A stretch of 64,000 nt of DNA, taken from NCBI RefSeq assembly GCF_000385135.1, contig NZ_ARQM01000014.1:124001-188000 (forward strand), written 5' to 3'. A program made the position numbers and the translations under genes. Source of the DNA: Promicromonospora sukumoe 327MFSha3.1. GTDB taxonomy: Bacteria > Actinomycetota > Actinomycetes > Actinomycetales > Cellulomonadaceae. The notes beneath the pieces were generated by a model, which saw only the letters and a list, made by a program, of their open reading frames with translations, was not told the DNA's origin and ran no database searches. Within the stretch, counting starts at the first letter, position 1. Every line of letters begins with the position of its first letter. Of the stretch, positions 1 through 9,530 are shown in pieces.

Positions 1-54
1 CCTGAACCTGCCCGGAGGGGCGGCCAGGGTGGACCCGGGCCCCCGCCGGGGTGC

Positions 55-252
55 TCAGGCGGCCTGACGCTCGTTCGGGATCGCGACCCAGCAGATGAGG
101 TAGGCCAGCACCTGCGGGCCGGGGATGAGGATCGAGGCGACGGCGACGACCCGCACGACAGTGGGGCTCCAGCCGAACCGGCGGGCGATCCCGGCGCAGA
201 CACCGCCGATGATGCGCCCCTGGCGAGGACGGGAAAGGGTGTTTGTGCTCAT
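55..252 (-). CDS. PspC domain membrane protein
   Basis: A 65-residue protein that is essentially one PspC domain. The N-terminal half carries the IIGGVCAGIARRFG motif and the C-terminal half is one hydrophobic segment ending in CWVAIPNE. PspC domains are inner-membrane components of envelope-stress (phage-shock type) systems; in actinobacteria they occur as small stand-alone proteins like this or fused to sensor kinases. The start is supported by a GAGGAC ribosome-binding site just upstream on the minus strand. No other psp gene is next to it, so its partner is unknown. The 210 bases between this gene and the next must hold both divergent promoters. Confidence 0.85.
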   Translation of the reverse strand: MSTNTLSRPRQGRIIGGVCAGIARRFGWSPTVVRVVAVASILIPGPQVLAYLICWVAIPNERQAA

Positions 253-465
253 GTCCTCGACGCTACGTGCGCCGCACCCGGGGCGACATCCGGGCTCACC
301 CGGATCTTTGCCCTGAGCGCGGGCCTGGACCCCTGTACCCCGCTTCGGGTGAACTATCCCGAACTTCGTTGTTGTCGCGTTCTGGCCGACCTACCCTCAG
401 CGAGGCCCCTGCCTACCTGCACGGGGCCTCGGCGACCCCTGAGGGGTCCGTGGGAGGACGGCGAC

Positions 466-2856
466 GTGAATCCGCTTCGACTCTCGGCTGCATCGAGCCG
501 GGCGCTGGCCCTCCTGACCGGAGGCGCGCTCCTTGCCGGCCTGATCACGGTTCCCGCGATCCCCGCCCCGGCCGCCACGGCGGAGCCGTCACCCTCTGCG
601 ACAGGACCCGCTCCTGTGCTGTCGACCATGATCAACGGCGAGGCCTGCGGCGACGACCCGGTCTGGTACCACGGCGACGGCTCGTACCTGGTGCTCCGGT
701 GGTCCTCCACGTTCGACGTGCCCACGGCCGACACCGCCGTCCTCTACACGGTCGTCAGTCCGGACGGCGTGGACCTGGACAAAGCCCCCGCCCCGGTGGA
801 CGACGGCGTCGCCGTCAGCAGGGATCGCACGCTGAGCGTGGACGACGGCACGGTCTACACCCTCGAGGTGCGGCTCCGGGACGCGGACGGGGTCTGGGCG
901 GAGGAGCCCGTGGCGTCGTGCGTCTTCGGCGTCCGTCACCCACCCGTCATCCGGGCGGTGGTGCCGGATCTCGGGGCCGACGCGGTGTACGTCTCCGGCG
1001 AGGCCCGCGGCGGTGCGGGCGTGGCCGGGCGATACCTGGTGGCCGACACGTATCAGCATCGGGGAGAGGCCGTCGCGTACGAGTACGCCCTGACGACGAA
1101 CTCGAGCCGGCCCACGACGTGGGAGACCGTCCTGGTGCCCGACGCCGGCCCGGCGTCGATCCCGGTGCTCCCGATGGCACCGGGCAGCCACTACCTGCAC
1201 CTGCGGGGGATCGACCAGTACGGGGTCGCCGGTCCGAGGTGGTCCAAGAACCTCCTGGTGGGCGCGGCCGGCACGTCGAAGCCGGTGCCCCCCGCGGTCA
1301 CCGTGGCGGATCTTGCCGGAGAACCGGGCGACGGCCGAATCCCCCTGGCCGTCACGCTGACGAGCGACCTCGCGTCCAAGCCGATGGGCGAGGTCGTGCT
1401 CCGGTACGGGGCGGTGGTGCTCGGCCGTGCCACGTTCGACGCACAGACCGAGACCGTCCTCGTGGAACCGGCCCCGCTCGGCACCGGGTTCCGGCAGATC
1501 ACGGCGGAGTACCAGCAGCTGGAGGGTGCCCCGGTGCTCTCGACGACAGCCCGTGTCTGTGCGAAGGACTGTGTCTTCACCGGTGGGTGGGCTGTGGTCG
1601 AGTCGATCGAGTCGTCCGGCAACGCCCATCCCAGCTACAACAGCTTCTACCGGGCTGTGGTCGACGGCTTCAGCCCGACCCCGGCGTCGTACACGTACCA
1701 GTGGCTGCGCGACGGTGCGGCCATCAAGGGCGCCACGAGCAGTCAGTACCTGAGCTCGCCGGCGGACGTCGGGCGCAGCATCGCCGTACGCGTCACGGCG
1801 ACGGGGCCCAGCACGAGCCCCCGGTCGGTCACGTCGACACCGTTCACGGTCCGGCCGCGGGACACCATGCACGTCAGCTATGGGCTCAGCGGCGTCGGCA
1901 GCCCCTGGGAGAGCAACTACTGCTACTGCCAGGCCAGTGACGGCCGCAGCGCTGGAATCGCAGGAAGCGGATGGGCAGCGCAGGCTCTGATCGCCCGCCC
2001 GTACTCGGAGTCGTACGCGACGAGCCCGGTGCCCTCGACCAGCACCGAGTCGCGGGCCGCCTTCTGGTTCGAGTCCGAGGGCTACGTGCAGGGCCGCGGA
2101 TGGGTCGGTTCCCAGGCCAGGTCGAACATGTACTACCTCGGCAGCATCGGGGAGAAGCGTCGGCTCGAGGCCATCCGGATCTCGCCTGGCGGTCCGCACG
2201 CGTCGTTCTACGACGTCTGGTACCGCGTGTACGTGCCGAAGTTCGGCTGGCTGGGCTGGGCGAAGAACGGGGAGGCCGCGGGTACGACGGGGTACGCCTA
2301 CCGCATCGAGGACGTCCAGATCCGCGTGCTGGCCAAGGGCAAGACACCCACGGCGACCACGACCGGCAACGCACCCTTCTACGACAAGACGACCCAGAAC
2401 CAGGCGGAGGTGCAGCCCTACCTGCGGCCGGCGGGCTGGAAGCCGATCGTTCGCGGTGGGGCGACCGCCGGGTACACCAGCACCTCGCAGCGCCTCAACG
2501 CCGTGAGCATCGACGTGAACGGCCGGGAGTACTCGGGCGGTGTCCAGGTGTCGGCCAAGGTCGAGGGCTCCGGCTGGCGGCCCTACATGGGCGACGACCG
2601 GGTCTCGGGCACGTACCACCGCACCAACCGCACCTCCGCCTACCGGATGCGGCTCACCGGCGAGATGGCCAAGCAGTACGACCTCTACTACCGCGTCCAC
2701 GTGGCCGGCACCGGCTGGCTCGGCTGGGCGAGGAACAACGGGCGCGCCGGCACGGAGTCGTACAAGTACCGCAACACGGCGGTCCAGGTGGTGCTCGTCA
2801 AGAAGGGCGAGCGTCCGCTGATGAGCGCCTACGGCCGAGCGGCCTACAAGGGCTGA
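466..2856 (+). CDS. Secreted ChW-repeat protein, 796 aa
   Basis: The GTG at 466 is chosen because GGGAGG (452-457) lies 8 bases upstream and the product then begins with a clean signal peptide (hydrophobic segment about residues 15-35, Ala-rich cleavage region). The mature protein has Ig-like all-beta segments in the first two thirds, including a region around residues 390-450 reading YTYQWLRDGAAIKGATSSQY, typical of bacterial Ig-like folds. The C-terminal part has two sets of ChW-type repeats with the pattern YRV-V-GWLGWA-NG--AGT--Y-YR-E-VQI-VL. ChW repeats are best known from secreted Clostridium proteins and are thought to bind surfaces or carbohydrates. No catalytic domain or sortase signal is visible. 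An extracellular adhesion or wall-binding role is inference. Confidence 0.8.
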   Translation: MNPLRLSAASSRALALLTGGALLAGLITVPAIPAPAATAEPSPSATGPAPVLSTMINGEACGDDPVWYHGDGSYLVLRWSSTFDVPTADTAVLYTVVSPDGVDLDKAPAPVDDGVAVSRDRTLSVDDGTVYTLEVRLRDADGVWAEEPVASCVFGVRHPPVIRAVVPDLGADAVYVSGEARGGAGVAGRYLVADTYQHRGEAVAYEYALTTNSSRPTTWETVLVPDAGPASIPVLPMAPGSHYLHLRGIDQYGVAGPRWSKNLLVGAAGTSKPVPPAVTVADLAGEPGDGRIPLAVTLTSDLASKPMGEVVLRYGAVVLGRATFDAQTETVLVEPAPLGTGFRQITAEYQQLEGAPVLSTTARVCAKDCVFTGGWAVVESIESSGNAHPSYNSFYRAVVDGFSPTPASYTYQWLRDGAAIKGATSSQYLSSPADVGRSIAVRVTATGPSTSPRSVTSTPFTVRPRDTMHVSYGLSGVGSPWESNYCYCQASDGRSAGIAGSGWAAQALIARPYSESYATSPVPSTSTESRAAFWFESEGYVQGRGWVGSQARSNMYYLGSIGEKRRLEAIRISPGGPHASFYDVWYRVYVPKFGWLGWAKNGEAAGTTGYAYRIEDVQIRVLAKGKTPTATTTGNAPFYDKTTQNQAEVQPYLRPAGWKPIVRGGATAGYTSTSQRLNAVSIDVNGREYSGGVQVSAKVEGSGWRPYMGDDRVSGTYHRTNRTSAYRMRLTGEMAKQYDLYYRVHVAGTGWLGWARNNGRAGTESYKYRNTAVQVVLVKKGERPLMSAYGRAAYKG

Positions 2857-2903
2857 AGCGGGCCGGTGCCGGGCGGCGGTCCCGCCCGGCACCGCGAGGC
2901 GTC

Positions 2904-5900
2904 TCACCACCCGCCCGGCGCCAGCACCTTCCTGATCCGCTTCTCGCTGACCGGCCCGTCCGTGCCGAGCTGCTGCGCGAACAGCGACACCCGCAGCTCC
3001 TCCAGCATCCAGCGCACCTCGGCCAGCTCGGCGGCGCGGGCGGCGTCCGGCGACCCCGCCGCGTATGTCGCCTGCGCCTTCTCGTATGCCGACGTCACGT
3101 CGCCGATCCGCCACGCGAGGTCGGCGTCGCGCCCAGGGTTCTCCGCCGCCTTGGTCAGGCGGTGGGAGTCCGCCCGCAGGTAGCGCGCCAGGTGCGGCAG
3201 CCGCCGCGGCGGCGTCGCCGAGACGAACCCGTCGTGGATCAGCGTCGCGCGGTGCTCGCGGACGTCCTGCAGCGTGTTGAGCAGCGCCAGGCTGCCCGAC
3301 GCGCGGACCTCCGCCTCGAGCGTGCGGCTCGCCGACAGCGCGGCGACCACGTGCCCGACGACGCGGTGCACCTCGTCCTCCAGGTGCTTCCGGACGAACG
3401 CGAGCGCGTCGGCGTAGTCCGCCGCCGACCGCACGGCCGCCGCGTCCGGCCCGCCCGGGGGCGTGTCGTACCGCGTCTCGTCGGCCGGTGCCGTCAGCGA
3501 GCCGACGGCGGCGAGCTGCAGGTCCGCCACCAGCGCCTCCGTGCTGGGGTACGGCGACGCCGCGAGCGTGAGCGACTGCGTGCCGGTCCACCGCGACGTG
3601 ATCCGCCCGGTCCCGAGCGCGGTCTCCGACAGCAGCAGGCGGCGCACGCCGGCGGCGTGCGCGGCGGCCTGGGCCGTCTCGTCCGCCAGGATCCGGAGCG
3701 CGACGCCGACGGTGCGGGCCTGTCCCTTCACCTTCGGGGCGGTCTCCTCGACCAGCGCGGGGAAGCCCCGGACCACGACCCCGGCGCCCACGTCGGTCGA
3801 CACCGACTCCGGCAGCGTCCCGCCGTCGGGCAGCCCGGCGGGCCACCCGGTCAGCCCGGTCTGCTCCCCGACGACGGCGCCGGCGCTCGTGCCGCTCCCG
3901 GCCGCGCCCGAGGCGCGCGCGCCCACCGCGGCCGGCGACGCGGAGCCCGGCGCGGGCGCCTTCGCTCCCGGTACGGCCCCGTCGGCGCTCCCGGACGCAG
4001 CGGATCCGGCCGCAGCGCCCCCGGCACCGGCGGCGGCCCGGGCCTCGGCCAGCGCGGCGCCGACGGCCCCGCGCACGGCCGACCGCACCGCGGCCTCCGC
4101 GCGCGACGCGAGCTTGCGCTGCAGCAGCACCAGGTCCTTGGACTCGTCCAGCACCACGGACGAGGCGTTCCGGCCCCGCCCGCGCTCCTCGATCACCCGG
4201 AACGTCACGCGCAGGTGCCCCGGCAGCCGGGAGACGCGCTCGTCGTCCCACACCTCGGCGGGCACCACGACGTCGCGCAGCGCGCGGACCGCCCGGGTGA
4301 ACGCCGACGTGTAGGGCTCGGCCATGTCGCCCGCCCGGGCGATGTCTTCCCAGGCCGGAGCCTCGGTGCGCAGCCAGGCGACGATCTCGCGGGCGACGTC
4401 GGGGGCCGGCACGAGCTCGCGCCGCACCGTCTTGGGCAGCGACTTGATGGTCGCCACGGTCAGCTCCTCGAGCAGCCCGGGCACCATCCAGTCGAACCCG
4501 TCCGGCACCACGCGGGCCAGCACGGCCACGGGCACGTGCACGGTCACGCCGTCGGCGTCGGACCCGGGCTGGAACTGGTAGGTGAGCGGCAGGGTGAGCT
4601 CGCCCTGCGGCCAGGTCTCCGGGAACTCGGCCGTGTCCACGGAGGCGTCGCCGACGAGCTGCTCCATGGTGAAGGTGAGCAGGTCCGGCGTCTCCTTGCG
4701 GGCCCGCGACCACCAGCGGTCGAAGTGCGCAGCGGACACCACGGTCTCGGGCACGCGCTCGTCGTAGAAGGCGAACAGGTCGTCCTCGTCCGCCACCAGG
4801 CCGCGCTGCCGGGACCGGGCCTCCAGCTCGCCGGCCTCCTCCAGGAGCGCCCGGTTGTCGTGGAAGAACCGGTGGTGCGTGGTCCACTCGCCCTGCACCA
4901 GAGCGTGCCGCACGAACATCTCGCGGGCCGCCTCGGGGTCCACCTTCGCGTAGAGCACGCGGCGGTCGGACACGATCGGCACGCCGTACAGCAGCACCTT
5001 CTCCGTGCACATCGCGGCGCCCTGCTTGGTGGACCAGTGCGGCTCCGAGTAGGTGCGCTTCGCGAGCGGCCCCGCGAGGTCCTCGGCCCACTCCGGCTGG
5101 ATGCGGCTGACGTCGCGGGCCCACAGCCGGCTGGTCTCGACCAGCTCGCCCGCCATGATCCACACCGGCGGCTTCTTGGACAGCGGCGAGCCCGGGAAGA
5201 TCGCGAACCGCGCCCCGCGGGCGCCGATGTACTCGTTGCGGGCCTGCTTCTTGGCCCGCTTCAGCGCGCGCTCGCGCGCCTCGCCCCGCAGGTGCGCGAC
5301 GGCGGACGCCTTGACCTCGCCGGTGTCCTGCATGCCGATCTGCGACAGCAGGCCCGCGAGCAGCGACCGGTGGATCGTGTCGTCGTCCCAGGTCTGCCGG
5401 TACGACGCCACCTCGGGCTCGATACCGTCGGTGGTCGGGCTCGACCCGCGGTCCGGACGGTTGCGCGGCTGGAACGACATCTCGATGCCCAGCGGCTTGG
5501 CCATCTCGCGGAGCTGCGCCACGACGTCCTGCCACTCGCGGATGCGCAGGAAGTTCAGGTACTCCGCCTTGCACTGCCGGCGGAACGCCGAGCTGGAGAG
5601 CAGCCGCTGCTGCTCCCGCACGTACTCCCAGAGGTTCAGGTACGTCAGGAAGTCGGAGCGCGGGTCGGCGAACCGGGCGTGCAGCTGGTCGGCCTGCGCG
5701 CGCTGCTCGGCGGGGCGCTCGCGGGGGTCCTGGATCGACAGCGCGGCCGCGACGATCGCCACCTCGCGGGCGACACCGTGCCGCGAGCCCTCGATGACCA
5801 TGCGCGCCAGGCGCGGGTCCATCGGCAGCTGGGCGAGGGTGCGGCCCACCTCGGTGAGCTGCGTGACGCCGTCGATCTCCTCCAGCGCGCCGAGCTCGGT

Positions 5901-7490
5901 CAGGAGCTGCACGCCGTCGCGGATGGCGCGCGTGTCCGGCGGCTCCACGAAGGGGAAGCGGGCGACGTCGTCGGGCGTGCTGACCACGCCCACCGAGATC
6001 ATCTGCAGCAGCACCGACGCCAGGGAGGTACGCAGGATCTCGGGCTCGGTGAACTCGGGCCGGCCGTCGAAGTCCTCCTGCGAGTAGAGGCGGATCGCGA
6101 TGCCGTCGGCGACACGGCCGGAGCGGCCGCTGCGCTGGTTGGCCGAGGCCTGCGAGACCGGCTCGATGGGCAGACGCTGCACCTTGGTCTGCTTGGAGTA
6201 GCGGCTGATGCGGGCGGTGCCCGGGTCCACCACGTAGTGGATGCCCGGCACGGTCAGCGACGTCTCGGCCACGTTCGTGGCCAGCACGATGCGCCGCGAC
6301 GCGTGCTGCTGGAAGACCCGGTGCTGCTCCGCGCTCGACAGCCGCGCGTACAGCGGCAGGATCTCGATGTGCTGCGGGTGCTTCGGGTCGCGCGCCCGCT
6401 CCTTGTAGTGGCCGGCCAGGCCGTCGGCGGCGTCGTGGATCTCGCGCTCGCCCGAGAGGAACACGAGGATGTCGCCGCTGCCCTCCCGGAGCAGCTCGTC
6501 GCAGGCGTCGATGATGCCGGTGACGAGGTCCTTCTCCTCCTCGCCGCGGGCCTTGCCCTTCTTCGCCCTCGCCGGTCGGGTCTGTCGAGCACCACCGGTG
6601 GTCTCGGCCGGCTCGACCTGCGAGGCCCCGTCCTCCGGTCCCTCGTCGGGCGACAGCGGGCGGTACCGGATCTCGACCGGGTAGGTGCGGCCCGAGACCT
6701 CGACGATCGGGGCCAGGTCCGGAAGCACGTCGGTGACGTACTCGGGCGCCCCGCCCCGCTGCGCCAGGGCCGCGGGGGAGAAGTGCGCGGCGAACCGCTC
6801 GGAGTCGATGGTGGCCGACGTGATGATCAGCTTGAGGTCGGGCCGCTGCGGCAGCAGCCGCGACAGGTACCCGAGCAGGAAGTCGATGTTGAGCGACCGC
6901 TCGTGCGCCTCGTCGATGATGATCGTGTCGTAGGCCAGGAGCTGCGGGTCGCGCTGGATCTGGGCGAGCAGGATGCCGTCGGTCATGACCTTGACCAGCG
7001 TCTCGTCGCTGGACTGGTCGGTGAACCGCACCTGGTAGCCCACGACGCCGCCGAGCTGGGTGCCGAGCTCCTCGGCGATGCGCTCCGCGACGGTGCGCGC
7101 GGCGAGGCGGCGGGGCTGCGTGTGGCCGATCTGGCCCTCGCGCCCGCGCCCCAGCTCGAGCGCGATCTTGGGGATCTGCGTCGTCTTGCCGGAGCCGGTC
7201 TCGCCGGCCACGATCACGACCTGGTGGTCCCGGATCGCCGCGGCGATGTCCTCGCGGCGGGCGGAGACGGGCAGCTGGGCCGGGTAGGTGATCTCCGGCA
7301 TCTCGACGGCGGCCCGCTTGGCCGCCGCGGCCGCGAGCTGTTCCGCGGAGACGCGCTGCGGCCCGGATCGCCGCGGACGGCGGTTCTGGTTGCCGGCGCG
7401 CCTGCCCGAGCCACGGCGGTGGTTCCGGCCTCCGCCCGCGCGACCGCGATCGCCGTCGGACACAGGGGTGGAAGAAGGCTCGGTACTCAC
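2904..7490 (-). CDS. hrpA: ATP-dependent RNA helicase HrpA
   Basis: A DEAH-box RNA helicase of 1528 residues. Walker A is GETGSGKT at residues 96-103 and motif II is DEAH at 193-196; motif VI is QRSGRSGR. HA2 and OB-like domains and the long C-terminal DUF3418 region characteristic of HrpA follow. Family members unwind RNA, and E. coli HrpA is linked to mRNA processing and collided-ribosome rescue. The start is a GTG with AGGGG upstream. The N-terminal 45 residues are Arg/Gly-rich and probably disordered. Two insertions make it longer than E. coli HrpA: residues about 291-304 are encoded by a translated family D repeat, and residues about 1138-1207 are Ala/Gly/Ser-rich low complexity. Helicase motifs are intact. 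Confidence 0.95.
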   Translation of the reverse strand: MSTEPSSTPVSDGDRGRAGGGRNHRRGSGRRAGNQNRRPRRSGPQRVSAEQLAAAAAKRAAVEMPEITYPAQLPVSARREDIAAAIRDHQVVIVAGETGSGKTTQIPKIALELGRGREGQIGHTQPRRLAARTVAERIAEELGTQLGGVVGYQVRFTDQSSDETLVKVMTDGILLAQIQRDPQLLAYDTIIIDEAHERSLNIDFLLGYLSRLLPQRPDLKLIITSATIDSERFAAHFSPAALAQRGGAPEYVTDVLPDLAPIVEVSGRTYPVEIRYRPLSPDEGPEDGASQVEPAETTGGARQTRPARAKKGKARGEEEKDLVTGIIDACDELLREGSGDILVFLSGEREIHDAADGLAGHYKERARDPKHPQHIEILPLYARLSSAEQHRVFQQHASRRIVLATNVAETSLTVPGIHYVVDPGTARISRYSKQTKVQRLPIEPVSQASANQRSGRSGRVADGIAIRLYSQEDFDGRPEFTEPEILRTSLASVLLQMISVGVVSTPDDVARFPFVEPPDTRAIRDGVQLLTELGALEEIDGVTQLTEVGRTLAQLPMDPRLARMVIEGSRHGVAREVAIVAAALSIQDPRERPAEQRAQADQLHARFADPRSDFLTYLNLWEYVREQQRLLSSSAFRRQCKAEYLNFLRIREWQDVVAQLREMAKPLGIEMSFQPRNRPDRGSSPTTDGIEPEVASYRQTWDDDTIHRSLLAGLLSQIGMQDTGEVKASAVAHLRGEARERALKRAKKQARNEYIGARGARFAIFPGSPLSKKPPVWIMAGELVETSRLWARDVSRIQPEWAEDLAGPLAKRTYSEPHWSTKQGAAMCTEKVLLYGVPIVSDRRVLYAKVDPEAAREMFVRHALVQGEWTTHHRFFHDNRALLEEAGELEARSRQRGLVADEDDLFAFYDERVPETVVSAAHFDRWWSRARKETPDLLTFTMEQLVGDASVDTAEFPETWPQGELTLPLTYQFQPGSDADGVTVHVPVAVLARVVPDGFDWMVPGLLEELTVATIKSLPKTVRRELVPAPDVAREIVAWLRTEAPAWEDIARAGDMAEPYTSAFTRAVRALRDVVVPAEVWDDERVSRLPGHLRVTFRVIEERGRGRNASSVVLDESKDLVLLQRKLASRAEAAVRSAVRGAVGAALAEARAAAGAGGAAAGSAASGSADGAVPGAKAPAPGSASPAAVGARASGAAGSGTSAGAVVGEQTGLTGWPAGLPDGGTLPESVSTDVGAGVVVRGFPALVEETAPKVKGQARTVGVALRILADETAQAAAHAAGVRRLLLSETALGTGRITSRWTGTQSLTLAASPYPSTEALVADLQLAAVGSLTAPADETRYDTPPGGPDAAAVRSAADYADALAFVRKHLEDEVHRVVGHVVAALSASRTLEAEVRASGSLALLNTLQDVREHRATLIHDGFVSATPPRRLPHLARYLRADSHRLTKAAENPGRDADLAWRIGDVTSAYEKAQATYAAGSPDAARAAELAEVRWMLEELRVSLFAQQLGTDGPVSEKRIRKVLAPGGW
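6580..6618. repeat. Family D repeat inside hrpA
   Basis: An imperfect inverted repeat with GGTCTGTCGAGC on one side and GGCTCGACC on the other around a CCACCGGTGG centre. On the coding strand it reads in frame as VEPAETTGGARQT. It lies between the DEAH domain and the helicase C domain, where a linker could tolerate extra residues. The same element type is seen at 31183, 37938, 38780 and 39371. Confidence 0.6.
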
Positions 7491-7552
7491 AACCCCTCAT
7501 TCTCCCAGGAACGGCAAGATGATTTGCCGCGGGGTCCACCGGGGCCCGCCCA

Positions 7553-7598
7553 CGTGTCAGACGTACAGGTCACGGGGGTGATCTGTACGTCTGACACG
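7553..7598. repeat. Family A palindrome, copy 1
   Basis: A hairpin with arms GTGTCAGACGTACAG (7554-7568) and CTGTACGTCTGACAC (7583-7597). The inner stem continues through one G-T wobble to a GGGG loop. It sits 6 bases after the stop codon of the GH76 gene and before hrpA on the same strand, so it could terminate the GH76 transcript. There is no T-run. Related copies are at 24874-24937 and 50915-50960. Confidence 0.85.
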
Positions 7599-7603
7599 GG
7601 GTG

Positions 7604-9220
7604 CTAGCCGGCCTCGGCCGCGTTCATCAGGTCCAGCACGCCGTGCTGGCAGCCGTGCCCCGTCGCGGGCCGCACCAGCGGCCCGGCCCAGTGCGGGCCG
7701 TACATGCCGAGCGAGTCGCGGTCATTGGCGTACGCGGCGTCGGCCTGCCGGTCGAGGTAGGCACTGTACGGCCGGTCGCCCAGGGCCACGTTCAGCTTGC
7801 CCAGCCCGCGCACGTAGGCCCCCTTGAACGACGCGCCGTCGCTGTTGCAGTCGTCGCCCTCGTTCACCTCGCGGAGGATCCCGCCGGGGTTGAGGTACGT
7901 CGAGCCGGTCGAGGCGTCGGCCAGGTCGCGGGCGGTCTCCAGCAGGGCGGCGTCACCGGTGGCCCGGTGCAGCTCGGCCAGCGCCCCGAGGATCACGCCC
8001 TGGTTGTACGTCCAGGTGGGCTGGCCGTTGTTGGCGCACGAGTCGTTCAGCCCGTCGTTGACCAGGTTGCCCGAGTTGATCATGCCGCTGTCCCGGAACC
8101 ACTCCCACCCCTCCTGCGCCCGCTGACGGTAGGTGGTGTCGCCGGGGATCCGGTTGTGCAGCGCCGCGTTGAGCTGCACGTACAGCTCGTTGGTGATGGC
8201 GTTCTTGTACGCGATGCCCGTGTTCCACTGCACGCCGCCGCCGCACTTGTCGGTCCAGTAGGCGCGCATGTGGTCGGCGTCCGCCCGGGCGGTGCTCAGG
8301 TACCGGCTGTCCCCGGTCAGGTCGTAGGCGGCGACCCAGGCCAGGCCCCACCAGCCCGTGTCGTCCAGGTACTCGTTGCGGAACTGGCCGTCGCGCGCGT
8401 TCACGTTCTTCTCGTAGGTCTGCGCGATCGCGTAGCGGTAGCTGCCCATGCCGCTGATCCGGGCGTTGTCGATGACGGCGGTCAGCGCGTTGGCCCCGGT
8501 CCACCAACCGTTGGTCTCGAACAGCCCGGTGTCACGGTCCCACAGCATCATCAGCGCGGTGGCGGCCGCCGTCGAGCGGCTGCCCGCGTTGCGGTCGTTG
8601 CGCGCCCACCCGGTGCAGGCGATCTCGGCGCGGTCGCCCGCCTTGCCGCAGGCCCGCAGCGCGCCGACGCCGGTGTTGTTCCAGTCGTCCACGTTGTACA
8701 TCTGGGTGCGCCAGCCGGTGGAGCCCGCCGGAATCGTCGTGGCGCCCAGCCGGCTGCCCGACGCCCACGTCCGGCCGCCGTCGAACGAGCGGTCCAGCCA
8801 GACCTCGTCGCCGGGCTGCCCGCCGTCGACCGAGCCCCAGCCCATGACGTCGGGGTCGGACACGTGCAGCCGGATCGTGCGGCCGTGCACCGTGGTGGTC
8901 ACCGGCACCCGGTCGCCCGCCGCGGCCCCCGGGTCCCGGGCGTCGCAGTAGATGTCGCAGATCTCGGCCAGGGCGGCGGCCCGCGTCCCGGTCCCGGCAG
9001 GTTCGACGGCGGCTTCCGGGCCGACGGCGCTCGCGGCCGCCGGTGCCGCGTCAGCCGGTGCCGCGCCGGCCGGCGCGGCGGGGGCGAGCGGTACCGCGAC
9101 CAGGCACGCGGCGGCCAGCGCGGCGGCGATGCCGAGGGCGGGTCGTCCGGGCCTCCGGCCGGGGTGTCCCCTGAAGCGTCGGTGCGTGCGGTGCGAGGGC
9201 GTCTCTGACAGCGTTGTCAT
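7604..9220 (-). CDS. Secreted GH76 alpha-1,6-mannanase-like glycoside hydrolase
   Basis: The start at 9220 is chosen over an upstream in-frame Met because GGGAG precedes it and the protein then starts with a signal peptide: a long Arg-rich n-region, a hydrophobic core at about residues 29-50, then an Ala-rich cleavage zone. The mature 538-residue preprotein has an actinobacterial N-terminal segment (CDIYCDARDP, then MGWGSVDGGQPGDEVWLDRS) and a GH76 catalytic domain. The family's catalytic Asp pair is visible as EYLDDTGWWGLAW at D286-D287, and QWNTGIAYKNAITNELY is another family signature. GH76 enzymes cut alpha-1,6-mannan backbones of fungal walls or mycobacterial-type glycans. No sugar transporter is adjacent; regulation may use the inverted repeat at 9389-9406. 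Confidence 0.9.
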   Translation of the reverse strand: MTTLSETPSHRTHRRFRGHPGRRPGRPALGIAAALAAACLVAVPLAPAAPAGAAPADAAPAAASAVGPEAAVEPAGTGTRAAALAEICDIYCDARDPGAAAGDRVPVTTTVHGRTIRLHVSDPDVMGWGSVDGGQPGDEVWLDRSFDGGRTWASGSRLGATTIPAGSTGWRTQMYNVDDWNNTGVGALRACGKAGDRAEIACTGWARNDRNAGSRSTAAATALMMLWDRDTGLFETNGWWTGANALTAVIDNARISGMGSYRYAIAQTYEKNVNARDGQFRNEYLDDTGWWGLAWVAAYDLTGDSRYLSTARADADHMRAYWTDKCGGGVQWNTGIAYKNAITNELYVQLNAALHNRIPGDTTYRQRAQEGWEWFRDSGMINSGNLVNDGLNDSCANNGQPTWTYNQGVILGALAELHRATGDAALLETARDLADASTGSTYLNPGGILREVNEGDDCNSDGASFKGAYVRGLGKLNVALGDRPYSAYLDRQADAAYANDRDSLGMYGPHWAGPLVRPATGHGCQHGVLDLMNAAEAG

Positions 9221-9388
9221 CGGTTCTCCCTGTGCTCGTATGTCGTCCGTCGGTTGGAGAGCTGAGCAGTGCGAACGCGGCCCGCCGGGCCGCGGCCCGA
9301 CCAGACTCACGGCTCCGCGCGGATCCGTCAACAGCCGCAGGGGTGCGCCACGGGACCCGGACGTGACCCGCGTCGGCGGCCCCGGGGG

Positions 9389-9406
9389 ATGGGGATCGCT
9401 CCCCAT
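9389..9406. promoter_or_regulatory. Inverted repeat upstream of GH76 gene
   Basis: Arms ATGGGGA (9389-9395) and TCCCCAT (9400-9406) surround a 4-base centre, the form of a dimeric-repressor site. It lies in the gap between the GH76 start (9220) and the rightward genes from 9480. The gap also holds a GC hairpin CGCGGCCC/GGGCCGCG (9276-9294) in the expected GH76 leader. I see no strong -10/-35 pair. The operator role is inference from symmetry and position. Confidence 0.4.
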
Positions 9407-9479
9407 GTTGTCTCCGGTGGATGCCGCCTAGGCTGCCGAAAATCCCTGTGACGTGCGGGGATGCCGGAGAGGGAGCTGG

Positions 9480-9530
9480 ATGGCTGAGCAGCTGAGGGTC
9501 GACGTCGGCACGCCGGAGCGCACACCATGA
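9480..9530 (+). CDS. Possible 16-codon ORF preceding the unknown gene pair
   Basis: An ATG at 9480 with GAGAGGGAGC about 5 bases upstream opens a 16-residue frame (MAEQLRVDVGTPERTP). Its stop overlaps the next start as ATGA at 9527-9530. The ribosome-binding site is better than the one directly before 9527. It may be a coupling or leader ORF, or the true N-terminus of the downstream protein if there is a sequencing frameshift. Its first residues resemble starts of small ESX/WXG100-type proteins, but it is too short to assign. Confidence 0.35.
   Translation: MAEQLRVDVGTPERTP

Noticed and set aside
589-7539. A 2316-codon open frame on the minus strand overlapping hrpA
   Set aside because: Its translation is Arg/Gly/Pro/Ala-rich without domains. 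It is an antisense/alternate-frame artefact of very high GC3; hrpA in the other frame has intact motifs.
7601-9208. A 535-codon plus-strand frame opposite the GH76 gene
   Set aside because: Val/Arg/Gly/His-rich shadow translation; the minus strand carries a signal peptide and GH76 catalytic motifs.
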